DNA of 56,976 nt from an uncultured Pseudomonadota bacterium (lineage in GTDB: Bacteria; Myxococcota_A; UBA796; JAFGLY01): positions 1 through 56,976 of the forward strand of contig CALDOK010000123.1 of assembly GCA_937912125.1 (NCBI GenBank), written 5' to 3'. Under the pieces are notes generated by a model. That model made no database searches. It was given only the letters and a program-made list of their open reading frames with translations, and was not told the origin of the DNA. Shown one piece after another: positions 9,283-20,074 of this stretch (position 1 is the stretch's first letter; every line of letters begins with the position of its first letter). A program made the translations under genes and the position numbers.

Positions 9283-9956
9283 GCTCGCGCCACCCGGGGC
9301 CCTTCGTCGTCGATCCCGCCGTCATGGCGCGCATCCGTCCTATGCAACATCGGGACGCGCCCGCCGTGGCCCGCCAACACCACGCGGCCATGGGGTCCAG
9401 CCTCTGGGCCCGGCTGGGCCTGCCCTTCCTCGAGGCGCTGTACAGCGCCCTGGTGGACTCCCCGCACTTTCTCGGCTTCGTCTACCAGGACGATGACGGC
9501 CTGGGTGGCTTCATCGCGGGCTCCACCGACACCAGCCGCATGTTTGGCGAGACCTTGCGCGCCCACTACCCCACCATCGCTGTGGCAGCGGCGCGTGGCC
9601 TGGCGCTTAGACCCACCGTGGCCTGGCAGCTGCTGCGCACAGGCGCCTACTTCGACGCCTCGGGCAGCGACATCCCCGGTGAGAGCCTCTTCTGCTCCTT
9701 CCAGCCCCAGCTACGGGGCACCGGCGCGAGCGGACACGTCAACAAGGTGTTGTTCGACGAGCTGCTCGCGCGCGGTCATCGCGAGGTCAAGATCACCACC
9801 GAGGCCGACAACCCAGGTGCCAACCGGCAGCTGTTGTCATGGGGCTTCGAGCTGGATCGACGCTTCGAGTTCTACGGCAAGCCCATGGTGCGCTACGTGC
9901 TCGACCTGGAGCACTCCGAGCGGGTCCAGGCCAGCTCCCGCCATCCCGCCGTATAG
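9279..9956 (+). CDS. GNAT-family N-acetyltransferase
   Basis: Predicted acetyl-CoA-dependent acyltransferase of 225 residues. The N-terminal GNAT beta-strand is ARIRPMQHRDAPAVARQH; the acetyl-CoA-binding region is represented by QPQLRGTGASGHVNKVLFDELLARG, with the R/Q-x-x-G-x-G/A pattern as LRGTGAS; the C-terminal signature is TEADNPGANRQLLSWGFE. The TTG at 9279 overlaps the crotonase stop and has GGGAG eight bases upstream, suggesting coupling. An ATG at 9324 would give a shorter 210-residue product that starts exactly at the GNAT fold and is a serious alternative. As third gene of the DpgA operon it may acylate a product or be unrelated. The acceptor cannot be read from sequence. Confidence 0.83.
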   Translation: MSSRHPGPFVVDPAVMARIRPMQHRDAPAVARQHHAAMGSSLWARLGLPFLEALYSALVDSPHFLGFVYQDDDGLGGFIAGSTDTSRMFGETLRAHYPTIAVAAARGLALRPTVAWQLLRTGAYFDASGSDIPGESLFCSFQPQLRGTGASGHVNKVLFDELLARGHREVKITTEADNPGANRQLLSWGFELDRRFEFYGKPMVRYVLDLEHSERVQASSRHPAV

Positions 9957-10129
9957 CTCGCCCCCAGCGGCGATCATGGTCAGAAAACGCACCGTGGCCT
10001 GCGCTGAAGGCTCGATATCCTGCTGCGACGCACCGGGGTGCCGTGGTACGATTCCGTCGGCCCCCTCCAGGCACGATTTCCCCCGCCGGCCGACACCGCT
10101 CCGCTTCCCGATCCCACCAGGAAGAACCC

Positions 10130-12423
10130 ATGCGTCCTAGCGCCATCCCCCCCCTGTTCCTGCTGCTCCTCTCCGCCTGCGGTGAGGACCCCAAGCCCGA
10201 CGACACCGACACCACCGTGCCCCAGGAGACTGGGCCGGACAGCTGGGCCGAGTTTGTCGATGCGGATGGTGACGGCATCACGGAGGCTGACGGTGACTGT
10301 GACGATCAGGATCCACTGGTCTTTCCGGGCAACACCGAAGACTGCAACGGCGCGGACGACAACTGCAACGACATGATCGACGAAGGCTGGCCCGACACCG
10401 ACGGCGACGCCACCGCCGACTGCCTGGACACCGAAGAGTGCGATGGCGTGGACAACGACGGCGACGGCCGCGTGGACGAGGACTTCGCCGACACGGACGG
10501 CGACGGCATCGCGGACTGCATCCAGGACGAAGTCTGCGATGGCCTGGACAACAACGGCGATGGCTCCATCGACGAAGGCTTCGACACCGACGGCGACGGC
10601 TACACCACCTGCGGCAGCGACGAGCTGCTCGCCGACTGTGACGACTCCGACGCCGCCATCCATCCTGACGCCACCGAGGTCGAGGGCGACGCCATCGACA
10701 ACGACTGCGACGGCATGGCCGACGAGGGCGTCTGGGCCCCCGGCGATCTCTTGATCAACGAGATCATGGCCAACCCCCAGGCGGTGGCCGATCCCAGGGG
10801 CGAGTGGTTCGAGGTCCTGAACCTGGCCGACGAGGCACGTCACCTCAACGGCCTGATCCTGGTGGCTGGCTCCGGCGCCCAGGAGCACGTGGTGCAGAGC
10901 GAGGAGCCGCTGATCCTCGAGCCTGGGGGCTACTTCGTCTTCGGCAACAACGGGGACTTCGACACCAACGGCGGCGTGTTCGTAGACTACGCCTACAGCG
11001 GCCTCACCCTGGGCAACGAGAGCGACGAGCTCTCCCTGCACACCCCCGAGATCACCATCGAGTCCCGCAGCTGGGACGACGGCGACACCATGCCCGACAC
11101 CGCCGGGGCGAGCATGAGCCTGGACTCCCTGGCCCTCGAGCGGGGCGAGTACGACGCCGCCAACTGGTGCGAAGCCCAGCATGTCTGGGAGCTGCGCAGC
11201 GACTACGGCTCTCCCGGGGAGCCCAACGCGTTCTGCCCCAACTTCGACCACGACGGTGACGGCTACGCCAGCGGCGACGGCGACTGCGACGACGAGGACG
11301 CGTCCATCTTCCCCAGCGCCGAGGACTTCTGGTACGACGGCATCGACCAGAACTGCGACGGGGCCAGCGACTACGACGCCGACGCCGACGGCTTCGACTC
11401 CGACCTGTTCGGTGGCACCGACTGCGATGACGAGGACGACGAGATCAACCCCGACGCCACCGAGATCTGCGACGAGCTCGACATCGACGAGGACTGCACC
11501 GGCACGGCCGACAACGACGACGCTGGCGCCACCGGCACCACCACCTGGTACATGGACCTCGACGCCGACGGCTACGGCGCCGGCACGGGCACCGACTACT
11601 GCGATCCTCCCCCGCCCACCTCGTTGATCGATGGCGACTGCGACGACGCCGACGCCACGGCCTACCCCGGCGCCACCGAGATCTGGTACGACGGCGTGGA
11701 CCAGAACTGCGACGGCGCCAACGACTACGACGCCGACGCCGACGGCTTCGACTCCGACCTGTACGGCGGAGACGACTGCGACGACGCCGACGCGTCGCTC
11801 TACCCCACCGACTGGTACCCCGACGCCGACGGCGACGGCTACGGCGACGACACCGCGTCACCCACCACCGCCTGCGGCCAGCCCAGCGGCTACCTGGCGG
11901 ACAACACCGACTGTGACGACGCCAACGCCGCCATTCACCTCTGCCAGAGCTCTTGGGAGATCGCCTCGGCCGCCACGTCCAACTGGTCCAACAGCGGCTA
12001 CTACCGCGGCAACAGCTACCAGGCGGTCGCCGACAACACCCTGGTGAGCTTCGAGCAGTACATGTACCTGGCCTCGGCCTGCACCATCGACTTCTACGTA
12101 CACGAGCAGGGCTCTTCGGGAATCTGGACCATCGTGTGGTACGACAGCATCAGCGCGTCGGCCGGCACCGGGTACATCTCGTCCGGGACCATCGATCTCG
12201 CCGTCACAAACGGCAACAAGTACATGCTCGGGGTGGGCTACACCTGCACCGCCACCACCTACGGCGCGTCGGGCAGCTGGAGCGGCTACGACACGGGGAT
12301 CGGCACCTTCCGCAACCCCCACTTCAGCTCTGGCTACACGGGCTACAGCGCCAGCTTCGTTCCCGGTAGCACCGGCGGCTCCACCACCGCCTACACCCAG
12401 ATCGTCACCCTCGACACGATGAT

Positions 12424-12427
<4 letters not shown>
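10130..12427 (+). CDS. MopE-type metal-binding repeat lipoprotein with lamin-tail domain
   Basis: Secreted lipoprotein of 765 residues. The signal peptide ends in a lipobox (LLLLSAC, Cys17), then Asp/Thr-Pro linker. About 40-200 and 370-605 contain many Asp/Cys repeats such as DGDCDDQDP and DCNGADDNCND, the pattern of the putative metal-binding motif named after Methylococcus MopE and of calcium-binding Asp-rich repeats. Between them lies a lamin-tail domain (LLINEIMANPQAV...GEWFEVLN, about 205-330). The C-terminal 160 residues form an unassigned beta-rich Ser/Tyr/Gly domain. ATG at 10130 has AGGAAG upstream. It shares its first 350 residues in architecture and wording with the lipoprotein at 41076-43022. 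Likely surface or outer-membrane metal-binding; exact role unknown. Confidence 0.88.
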
Positions 12428-14832
<2,405 letters not shown>

Positions 14833-14834
14833 CG

Positions 14835-16694
14835 CTACTCTTCGTCTTCCATGGCCTCGCGCATGGCCGCCTCTTCGGCTTCCTTCAGGGCGGCCTCGTC
14901 TTGGTCGATCTTGGCCTGGAGCGCGTCGATCACGATGATGCGGTCGCGGTCGGTGGCGTGCAGCAGGCCATCGCGCACGCAGAAGCGGGGGTGCTCGAGG
15001 GAGTACTCGCTGATGTCCACCATGAACTCGAGCTTGCCCGGGCGCTTGAACTTGAAGGCGCGGCCCGTGTCGGTGACGGCCCAGATCTTGCCCTCCTCGT
15101 CCAGGGCGAGATCTACGTCTTCGTAGCCAGCGTCGAAGTCGTCCATGTCCATCATCTGGCGGTCCCGGAAGCCATCGGCCTCATAGCGGACCACCGCGTC
15201 GCGGTAGACCAGCAGGAACTTGCCCTTGTAGACCAGCACGTCGTTGGGGGTGCCGTCTTCGATGTCGAAGCGCAGCAGCTCCTGGCCGTGGACGTCGAAG
15301 GCGATGGCCTCGGACCCGAAGAAGGCGTACAGCAGGCCCTTGCTGTCGAGCCAGGCCAGGTGACCTTCGCCGCCCAGCGCAGGCTCGACCTCGCGGTCGG
15401 TGTTGAGGTGCCAGCCGATGAGCTGGTTGCCGTCGGGGTCGAAGATCTGCACGCGGCGCTCGGCGTCGAGGATGGCGATGAGGTCCATCTCCTTCTGGGG
15501 GATCAGCTCGACGGCGATGGGGTTGTGGAACTGGCCCGGGCCGTCGCCGGGGGCCGAACCGGAGACGTACCAGTCCCGACCACGGCCGAACCATGTGTCG
15601 GCGATGTCGGGGGGGCCGCCCCAGACACGGTCGGGGCGACCGTTCTCGGCGAAGCGCTGGACCCGGTTGTTGCCCACGTCTGCGACGTAGACCGACCCGA
15701 AGCGGTCCACCACCACGGGGATGGGCTCGCCAAAGGACTGGAGGGCGCCTTCGACCCAGCCGGTCTCGCCCCAGTAGGGCACGTTCAGGTTGCCGCCGCC
15801 GATGAGCTCCTGGTAGGCGTAGAAGATCTCCACCAGCTCCTCGAGCCAGGCCTTGTCCTGGCCCGTGGCGCGCAGCTGGGCCATCTCGAGGGCCGGGATG
15901 CTGTTGGCGTCCTTGAGCTTGCGCAGGGCGTCGATGGCCTCCTTGTCCGAGTGCAGAGCCTGGGCCCGGCTGCCCATGGGGACCCGCTTCTGCACCGGCT
16001 GGCGCAGGTAGTGGGCGCCGTCGCCCGCGGCGTCCATGATCCAGGCCAGGGCCTCGGGGGCGCCGAACTCGGCCCGCTTGTGGGCCTGGTAGTTGCCCTC
16101 GAGCTCGTCGAGGTAGTCCTGGTAGGCGGCCTGGCCTTCTTCGCTCTGCTCCCACTCCTCGAGCACGGCCTGAGCGGCGCCCTTGGACTCGAGGTAGTTG
16201 ACCGCCAGCTCGGAGATGGTGCAGTCGGTGAAGACGAAGCCCTCGTAGACCTCGTCGATCTCGATGCGCACGACCTTGCCTTGCTGCCCCACAGGGATGT
16301 CCAGGCGCTGCACCTCGTCGAGGATGCGCAGGGGGGTGCCGAACACCTTGCCGTCGATCTTGACGGTGATGGTGTGGGGGCGGCTGTACTCGCGGTAGCT
16401 CTTCTTGCCCTCGCTCAGGTTGCCGGGCCACAAGGAGAGGCTCTGGATGTCGGTGGAGGCACGCAGGTCGAGCTCGATCCAGGCGCCCTTGCCCGCGCCG
16501 TCTTCGCCTTCGATCCAGCCGGTGCCCAGCAGACCGTCGAAGGCCAGCTCGGCGATCTGCTTGCCGGCGTCGTTCTGGAGCTGAGAGCTGGCCTTGACCC
16601 GGGGAACGGGACCGGCGGCCACGGCCAGGCTGGGCAGCCCCGTGGCGAGGATGAGAGCAAGGGCGGCGGGCGCGAAGAGTGCAGGGCTGCGCAT
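14835..16694 (-). CDS. Secreted protein with discoidin-like domain and NHL beta-propeller
   Basis: Exported 619-residue protein. Signal peptide 1-26 (cleavage near AVAAG). Residues about 30-165 look like a discoidin/F5-8C-type jelly roll (AFDGLLGTGWIEG, WIELDLRAS, HTITVKIDG). A helical Glu-rich linker follows, and then a six-bladed NHL-type propeller (about 325-590) marked by PVVVDRFGSVYVADVGNNRVQRF and repeated hydrophobic/Asp-Gly motifs. The tail is an acidic coiled coil. No catalytic residues recognised; probably a periplasmic or surface binding protein. ATG at 16694 has GGAGG four bases upstream. It leads a two-gene operon with the helicase, a functionally odd pair. Confidence 0.8.
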   Translation of the reverse strand: MRSPALFAPAALALILATGLPSLAVAAGPVPRVKASSQLQNDAGKQIAELAFDGLLGTGWIEGEDGAGKGAWIELDLRASTDIQSLSLWPGNLSEGKKSYREYSRPHTITVKIDGKVFGTPLRILDEVQRLDIPVGQQGKVVRIEIDEVYEGFVFTDCTISELAVNYLESKGAAQAVLEEWEQSEEGQAAYQDYLDELEGNYQAHKRAEFGAPEALAWIMDAAGDGAHYLRQPVQKRVPMGSRAQALHSDKEAIDALRKLKDANSIPALEMAQLRATGQDKAWLEELVEIFYAYQELIGGGNLNVPYWGETGWVEGALQSFGEPIPVVVDRFGSVYVADVGNNRVQRFAENGRPDRVWGGPPDIADTWFGRGRDWYVSGSAPGDGPGQFHNPIAVELIPQKEMDLIAILDAERRVQIFDPDGNQLIGWHLNTDREVEPALGGEGHLAWLDSKGLLYAFFGSEAIAFDVHGQELLRFDIEDGTPNDVLVYKGKFLLVYRDAVVRYEADGFRDRQMMDMDDFDAGYEDVDLALDEEGKIWAVTDTGRAFKFKRPGKLEFMVDISEYSLEHPRFCVRDGLLHATDRDRIIVIDALQAKIDQDEAALKEAEEAAMREAMEDEE

Positions 16695-16844
16695 GGGACC
16701 TCCAGGGAAGGAGACTCGTACCGTGACGGGGAGGACCGGGTCAAGCGCGGGAGGTGAGGATCCCGTCAGGGTAGACCCTCGAGGCTTGCGGGTCGTTCCC
16801 CCTGGATGTATCGCTGAACTCCGTTCCCGTTCCCTGGAGCCCGC
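16695..16844. promoter_or_regulatory. Divergent intergenic region
   Basis: 150 bp between the divergent starts of the propeller gene and the S1 protease gene. It must hold promoters for both directions. I see Shine-Dalgarno sites at each end (GGAGG for the minus gene, TGGAG for the plus gene) but no convincing -35/-10 pair. Confidence 0.4.
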
Positions 16845-17996
16845 ATGCGTGTCCTGTCCATCCTGGCCATCGCCCTCGTCCTGCCCGCCACCACCCTCGC
16901 CTCGGTCCTAGAGGCAGGCTCCTCCGCGGAAGGCGGCGGCGATGCCCCCCTCGACCTGGGCGAACCCGAGCAGAGCGACGACGCGCTCACCCCCATCATC
17001 AACGGCGAAGCCGCCACCGAGGACGAGTGGCCACAGGCCGGCGCCATGATGATGGACGCCACCATGAGCTTCGGCGGCCACGTGATGGACTTCCGGATGT
17101 TGGTGTGCTCCTCCACCCTCATCGCCCCCGACGTGGTGATGCTCGCAGCCCACTGCGTCGACCCCGACTCCTTCACCTACGGCTACGGCACGCTGACCGA
17201 CGTCGACATCCGCTGGTCTCGCCAGGCGGACCTAGGTGCCCACGACGGCTCGACCATCAACGACTGGCCCGCCGATGCCGTGGTCGCCTGGGACTGGGTC
17301 CACCACCCGGAGTGGGACCTGTTCGCCCTGGACACCGGCATCGGCGACAGCAAGGACATCGCGCTGCTGTTCCTGGACACCCCCGTGCTGGACGTGCCCT
17401 TCGCCTACCTGCCCACCGTCGAAGAGGCCACCCAGGTGGTGGAAGGCGCCGAGGTGGTGGTCGTGGGCTGGGGCCAGCAGACCTCGGACCGCCAGCCTCC
17501 CGCCGGCACCTACGGCTACAAGCAGCAGGGCGTCTCCTTCATCGCCGAGCTCGGCCTGGCCGAGCTCCAGGTCGGCCTCGAGCCCGACGACGTGCGCAAG
17601 TGCCACGGCGACTCCGGTGGCCCCACCTTCCTCACCATCGCCACCGAGACCGTCGACCCGCTGCGGGTGGTAGGGGTGACCTCTCACGCCTACGACACCA
17701 CCGACTGCCGCATCACCGGCGGCGTGGACACCAGGGTCGACGCCTACCTCACCTGGATCGACCAGGAGCTGCGCGCTCGGTGCGCCGATGGCACCCGCGC
17801 CTGGTGCGAGGAGGAGGGCATCCCGGTCGCCCCCCTGCCCGAGCCCATCGACACCGGCGACACCGGCGACACCGACGACGACGGCGACGAAGAAGAGGGC
17901 GGCTGCGGCTGCGCCAGCGGCCAGGCCATGCCAGGCACCGCCCTGGGCCTGCTCGGGCTGCTGGGCGTGGCGGTGGCCAGGCGCCGCAGGAGCTGA
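16845..17996 (+). CDS. Trypsin-fold (S1) serine protease with MYXO-CTERM-like anchor
   Basis: Exported protease of 383 residues. Signal peptide 1-20, then an acidic propeptide, then the mature N-terminus IINGEAATEDEWP starting at about Ile51. Catalytic triad: His103 in LAAHCVD, Asp170 in DIALLFLD, Ser256 in CHGDSGGPTF. The position six before the active Ser, Asp in trypsin, is Arg250 here, so cleavage after basic residues is unlikely. After an Asp-Thr-Gly linker the C-terminus is a MYXO-CTERM-like signal: GCGCAS, a hydrophobic helix and an Arg cluster. It would be cleaved and displayed at the surface. ATG has TGGAG upstream. Monocistronic or leading into thymidine kinase 44 bp downstream. Confidence 0.9.
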   Translation: MRVLSILAIALVLPATTLASVLEAGSSAEGGGDAPLDLGEPEQSDDALTPIINGEAATEDEWPQAGAMMMDATMSFGGHVMDFRMLVCSSTLIAPDVVMLAAHCVDPDSFTYGYGTLTDVDIRWSRQADLGAHDGSTINDWPADAVVAWDWVHHPEWDLFALDTGIGDSKDIALLFLDTPVLDVPFAYLPTVEEATQVVEGAEVVVVGWGQQTSDRQPPAGTYGYKQQGVSFIAELGLAELQVGLEPDDVRKCHGDSGGPTFLTIATETVDPLRVVGVTSHAYDTTDCRITGGVDTRVDAYLTWIDQELRARCADGTRAWCEEEGIPVAPLPEPIDTGDTGDTDDDGDEEEGGCGCASGQAMPGTALGLLGLLGVAVARRRRS

Positions 17997-18040
17997 GGAT
18001 CCTGGCTGTACCCAGGGCCCCGCGAGGTTAACGAGGGACC

Positions 18041-18670
18041 ATGCACCCCCACCTCCTCCCTCAGGACGTCGGGTGGCTCGAGGTCATCGCTGGCTGCATG
18101 TACAGCGGCAAGACCGAAGAGCTGATCCGGCGCATTCGCCGGGCTCAGTACGCTCGCCAGCCGGTGATCGTCTTCAGCCCCTCCATCGACCGGCGCTACA
18201 GCCAGGACTGCGTGGACTCCCACTCGGGCCACAGCATCCGATCGGTCAAGGTCAAGCGCTCGGCGGACATCCCCGCGCTGGTGGGCGACGCACTGGTGGT
18301 GGGCATCGACGAAGCCCAGTTCTTCGACGACGAGCTGGTCGCCGTGGCCAACGATCTGGCCAAGGCTGGCAAGCGCGTGGTGGTGGCCGGGCTGGACCTC
18401 GACTATCGGGGCGTTCCGTTCAATCCCATGCCGTCGCTGCTGGCCACCGCCGAGTACATCGACAAGATGCTGGCCATCTGTGTAGTCTGCGGCAACCCGG
18501 CCGACCGCTCCCAGCGCATCGTCAACCGCGACGCGCGGGTGCTGGTGGGCGAGAAGGACGCCTACGAGGCCCGCTGCCGCAAGTGCTGGGATCCGGACAA
18601 CTTCACGCCCTCCCAGGAACACCTACCCTTCTCCATGGGCCGCAACCTGGCTGAAGAAGAAGGGGGCTGA
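18041..18670 (+). CDS. tdk: Thymidine kinase (type II)
   Basis: Cytosolic kinase of 209 residues that phosphorylates thymidine with ATP in pyrimidine salvage. P-loop GCMYSGKTE (about 18-26), catalytic segment GIDEAQFFDD (about 87-96), lasso-type segment with two zinc-binding pairs, CVVCGN and CRKC. Length is typical of the bacterial/viral type II family. Its neighbours (a protease upstream, a structured repeat downstream) show no functional link. Confidence 0.95.
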   Translation: MHPHLLPQDVGWLEVIAGCMYSGKTEELIRRIRRAQYARQPVIVFSPSIDRRYSQDCVDSHSGHSIRSVKVKRSADIPALVGDALVVGIDEAQFFDDELVAVANDLAKAGKRVVVAGLDLDYRGVPFNPMPSLLATAEYIDKMLAICVVCGNPADRSQRIVNRDARVLVGEKDAYEARCRKCWDPDNFTPSQEHLPFSMGRNLAEEEGG

Positions 18671-18679
18671 GCGCCCCGC

Positions 18680-18884
18680 CTAGCAGCCCTCGGGAAAGCC
18701 CATGCCTACTGCGGCCCAGCAGTCGCTGCTGCGACAGGCGTCACTCTCGCCACCGACCTCGACGTACGCAAAGTACGCCTTCAACCGGCGTCGCTTCGTG
18801 CCACCTGTCTCGCTAAGCGCCTGCAGGCCCTCGCTACGGCTGGGTTCCTCCGCCTTACGGCGGAGCTTTCCCGAAGTCTGCTAG
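18680..18884. other. 205-bp hairpin-rich element bounded by 20-bp inverted repeats (candidate structured RNA or non-autonomous mobile element)
   Basis: The ends, 18680-18699 and 18865-18884, are inverted repeats matching at 18 of 20 positions; both begin with CTAG. Inside are further perfect stems: 18848-18854 with 18859-18865 (7 bp, loop reading GTAA on the minus strand, a GNRA tetraloop), 18763-18767 with 18773-18777 (5 bp), 18717-18722 with 18726-18731 (6 bp), and a long-range pair 18733-18738 with 18804-18809 (6 bp) enclosing two similar small GGC/GCC hairpins. The right end contains the stop codon of the minus-strand gene that follows. No open frame longer than 60 codons and no protein-like pattern. 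The multi-stem layout recalls standalone bacterial structured RNAs such as HEARO/omegaRNA-type elements, but class and strand are not established. Confidence 0.7.
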
Positions 18885-19990
18885 AGCAGCGCCACCCGCT
18901 GCTTGGAGCGCGAACCGAACCAGCGCAGCACGGCCTGGTTGTCCTGCCAGCGGTGCAGGCCCAGCACGGGACAGGTGGGCAGCACGTCGTGCTCGAGGGT
19001 GTGCCGCGACCACGGGTTGAGGTAGCCCTGCAGCTGGACCGCGGCAGGGTCCTCGCTGCGGCGCCCGAGCCAGAGGATGCCGCAGAGGTCGGAGTAGACC
19101 GGGTCGTGGAACAGCGTGGGGGCGCGCTGGTCGCCGTACCACAGCTCGATGTCGCTGCTGTCCCCGTCGCGGTAGCTCTCCATGCTGCGCGGTGGGCCAT
19201 ACATGAAGTCGCGCATGTAGCCGGGAGAGACGGCCCACGGCTGATCGCTGGCGCAGACCAGCAGCAGCGGCATGCCCGCGTTGGGGCCCAGGGCGTAGCG
19301 ATCCAGCTCACCCAGGATGCGCGCCTCGGCTGCGGCCAGGCTGGCGGGCCCAGGGAACGGGCCCATGCTCATGCACACCCGCGATCCGCTCAGGCTGGTG
19401 CGCCCGGTGAGGCCGAACTCGAGGTGAATGCCACGGTTTTCGTCGATGAAGGTGGCGTAGCGTCCCTGCCACTGACCGCGCTCCACCTCGCCGAGCCAGG
19501 TATCCACGGCGCGACGAATCTCCTCGAGATCGAAGTCGTGGGGGAGCCGGCCGTGAACCACCACCACCAGGCGCTGGCGGCTGCCGACACGGTTGAGTGC
19601 GGAGACGAGGCGCTGGACGCTGGCGCGATCCGCGTCAGGACGAGCCTTGTGGATGTAGGAGAGCACCGCCACGTTGACGGTCTGCCCTGCGACGGTCTGC
19701 GCGCTCAGGAAGGCCCCCGGCAGCGCCACGTCGTGCACCCTCAGCCGGCCCCGGGCCAACGCGGCGGCGGTGGCCAGCTCGGCCCAGCCCTGGAAGAAGC
19801 GCCGGTTGTCGAGGGAGGTGAGCAGCGGGCGCGCCCGCTCCGCCAGGGGCCCAGCGGCGGTGTCGAGCAGGCTCTCGAGCGCGCTGCGATGGCGTCCCGC
19901 GCGGGGCCCGCAGAGCTGGTGCAGGAAGCTATGCTGACCGCCAGGAAGGCGACGCATGTCCTCCACGAGGCGATCGGAAAAAAGGCTCAT
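18881..19990 (-). CDS. Hypothetical protein
   Basis: 369-residue protein that I do not recognise. No signal peptide or membrane segment. It is rich in Arg and aromatic residues. Notable segments are RLVVVVHGRLPHDFDLEEI, ATFIDENRGIHLEFGLTG and MPLLLVCASDQPWAVSPGYMRDF, giving an alternating alpha/beta impression with possible nuclease-like acidic residues, but I cannot assign a fold. ATG at 19990 has AGGA five bases upstream; a longer frame begins at 20038 without support. The stop codon lies in the terminal CTAG of the 205-bp element, so the C-terminus (RVALL) may have been reshaped by that element. Confidence 0.65.
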   Translation of the reverse strand: MSLFSDRLVEDMRRLPGGQHSFLHQLCGPRAGRHRSALESLLDTAAGPLAERARPLLTSLDNRRFFQGWAELATAAALARGRLRVHDVALPGAFLSAQTVAGQTVNVAVLSYIHKARPDADRASVQRLVSALNRVGSRQRLVVVVHGRLPHDFDLEEIRRAVDTWLGEVERGQWQGRYATFIDENRGIHLEFGLTGRTSLSGSRVCMSMGPFPGPASLAAAEARILGELDRYALGPNAGMPLLLVCASDQPWAVSPGYMRDFMYGPPRSMESYRDGDSSDIELWYGDQRAPTLFHDPVYSDLCGILWLGRRSEDPAAVQLQGYLNPWSRHTLEHDVLPTCPVLGLHRWQDNQAVLRWFGSRSKQRVALL

Positions 19991-20074
19991 CTGCATCCTG
20001 GATCGCGCGCCAGCTAACCCGCGGACGCCAATGAGCAAGCCGCTTGTCAGAATCGCAGAGGGTGAACGCTATGG

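Noticed and set aside
9839..10129. N-terminal extension of the MopE-type lipoprotein
   Set aside because: Overlaps the GNAT gene and lacks the signal peptide; ATG 10130 gives a perfect lipoprotein start.
11445..11861. Arg-rich minus-strand frame
   Set aside because: Antisense image of Asp-rich repeats; no start signal and no recognisable protein.
18702..18884. 60-codon open frame inside the 205-bp element
   Set aside because: Covers hairpins and both inverted repeats, has no protein-like pattern and ends in the terminal CTAG.
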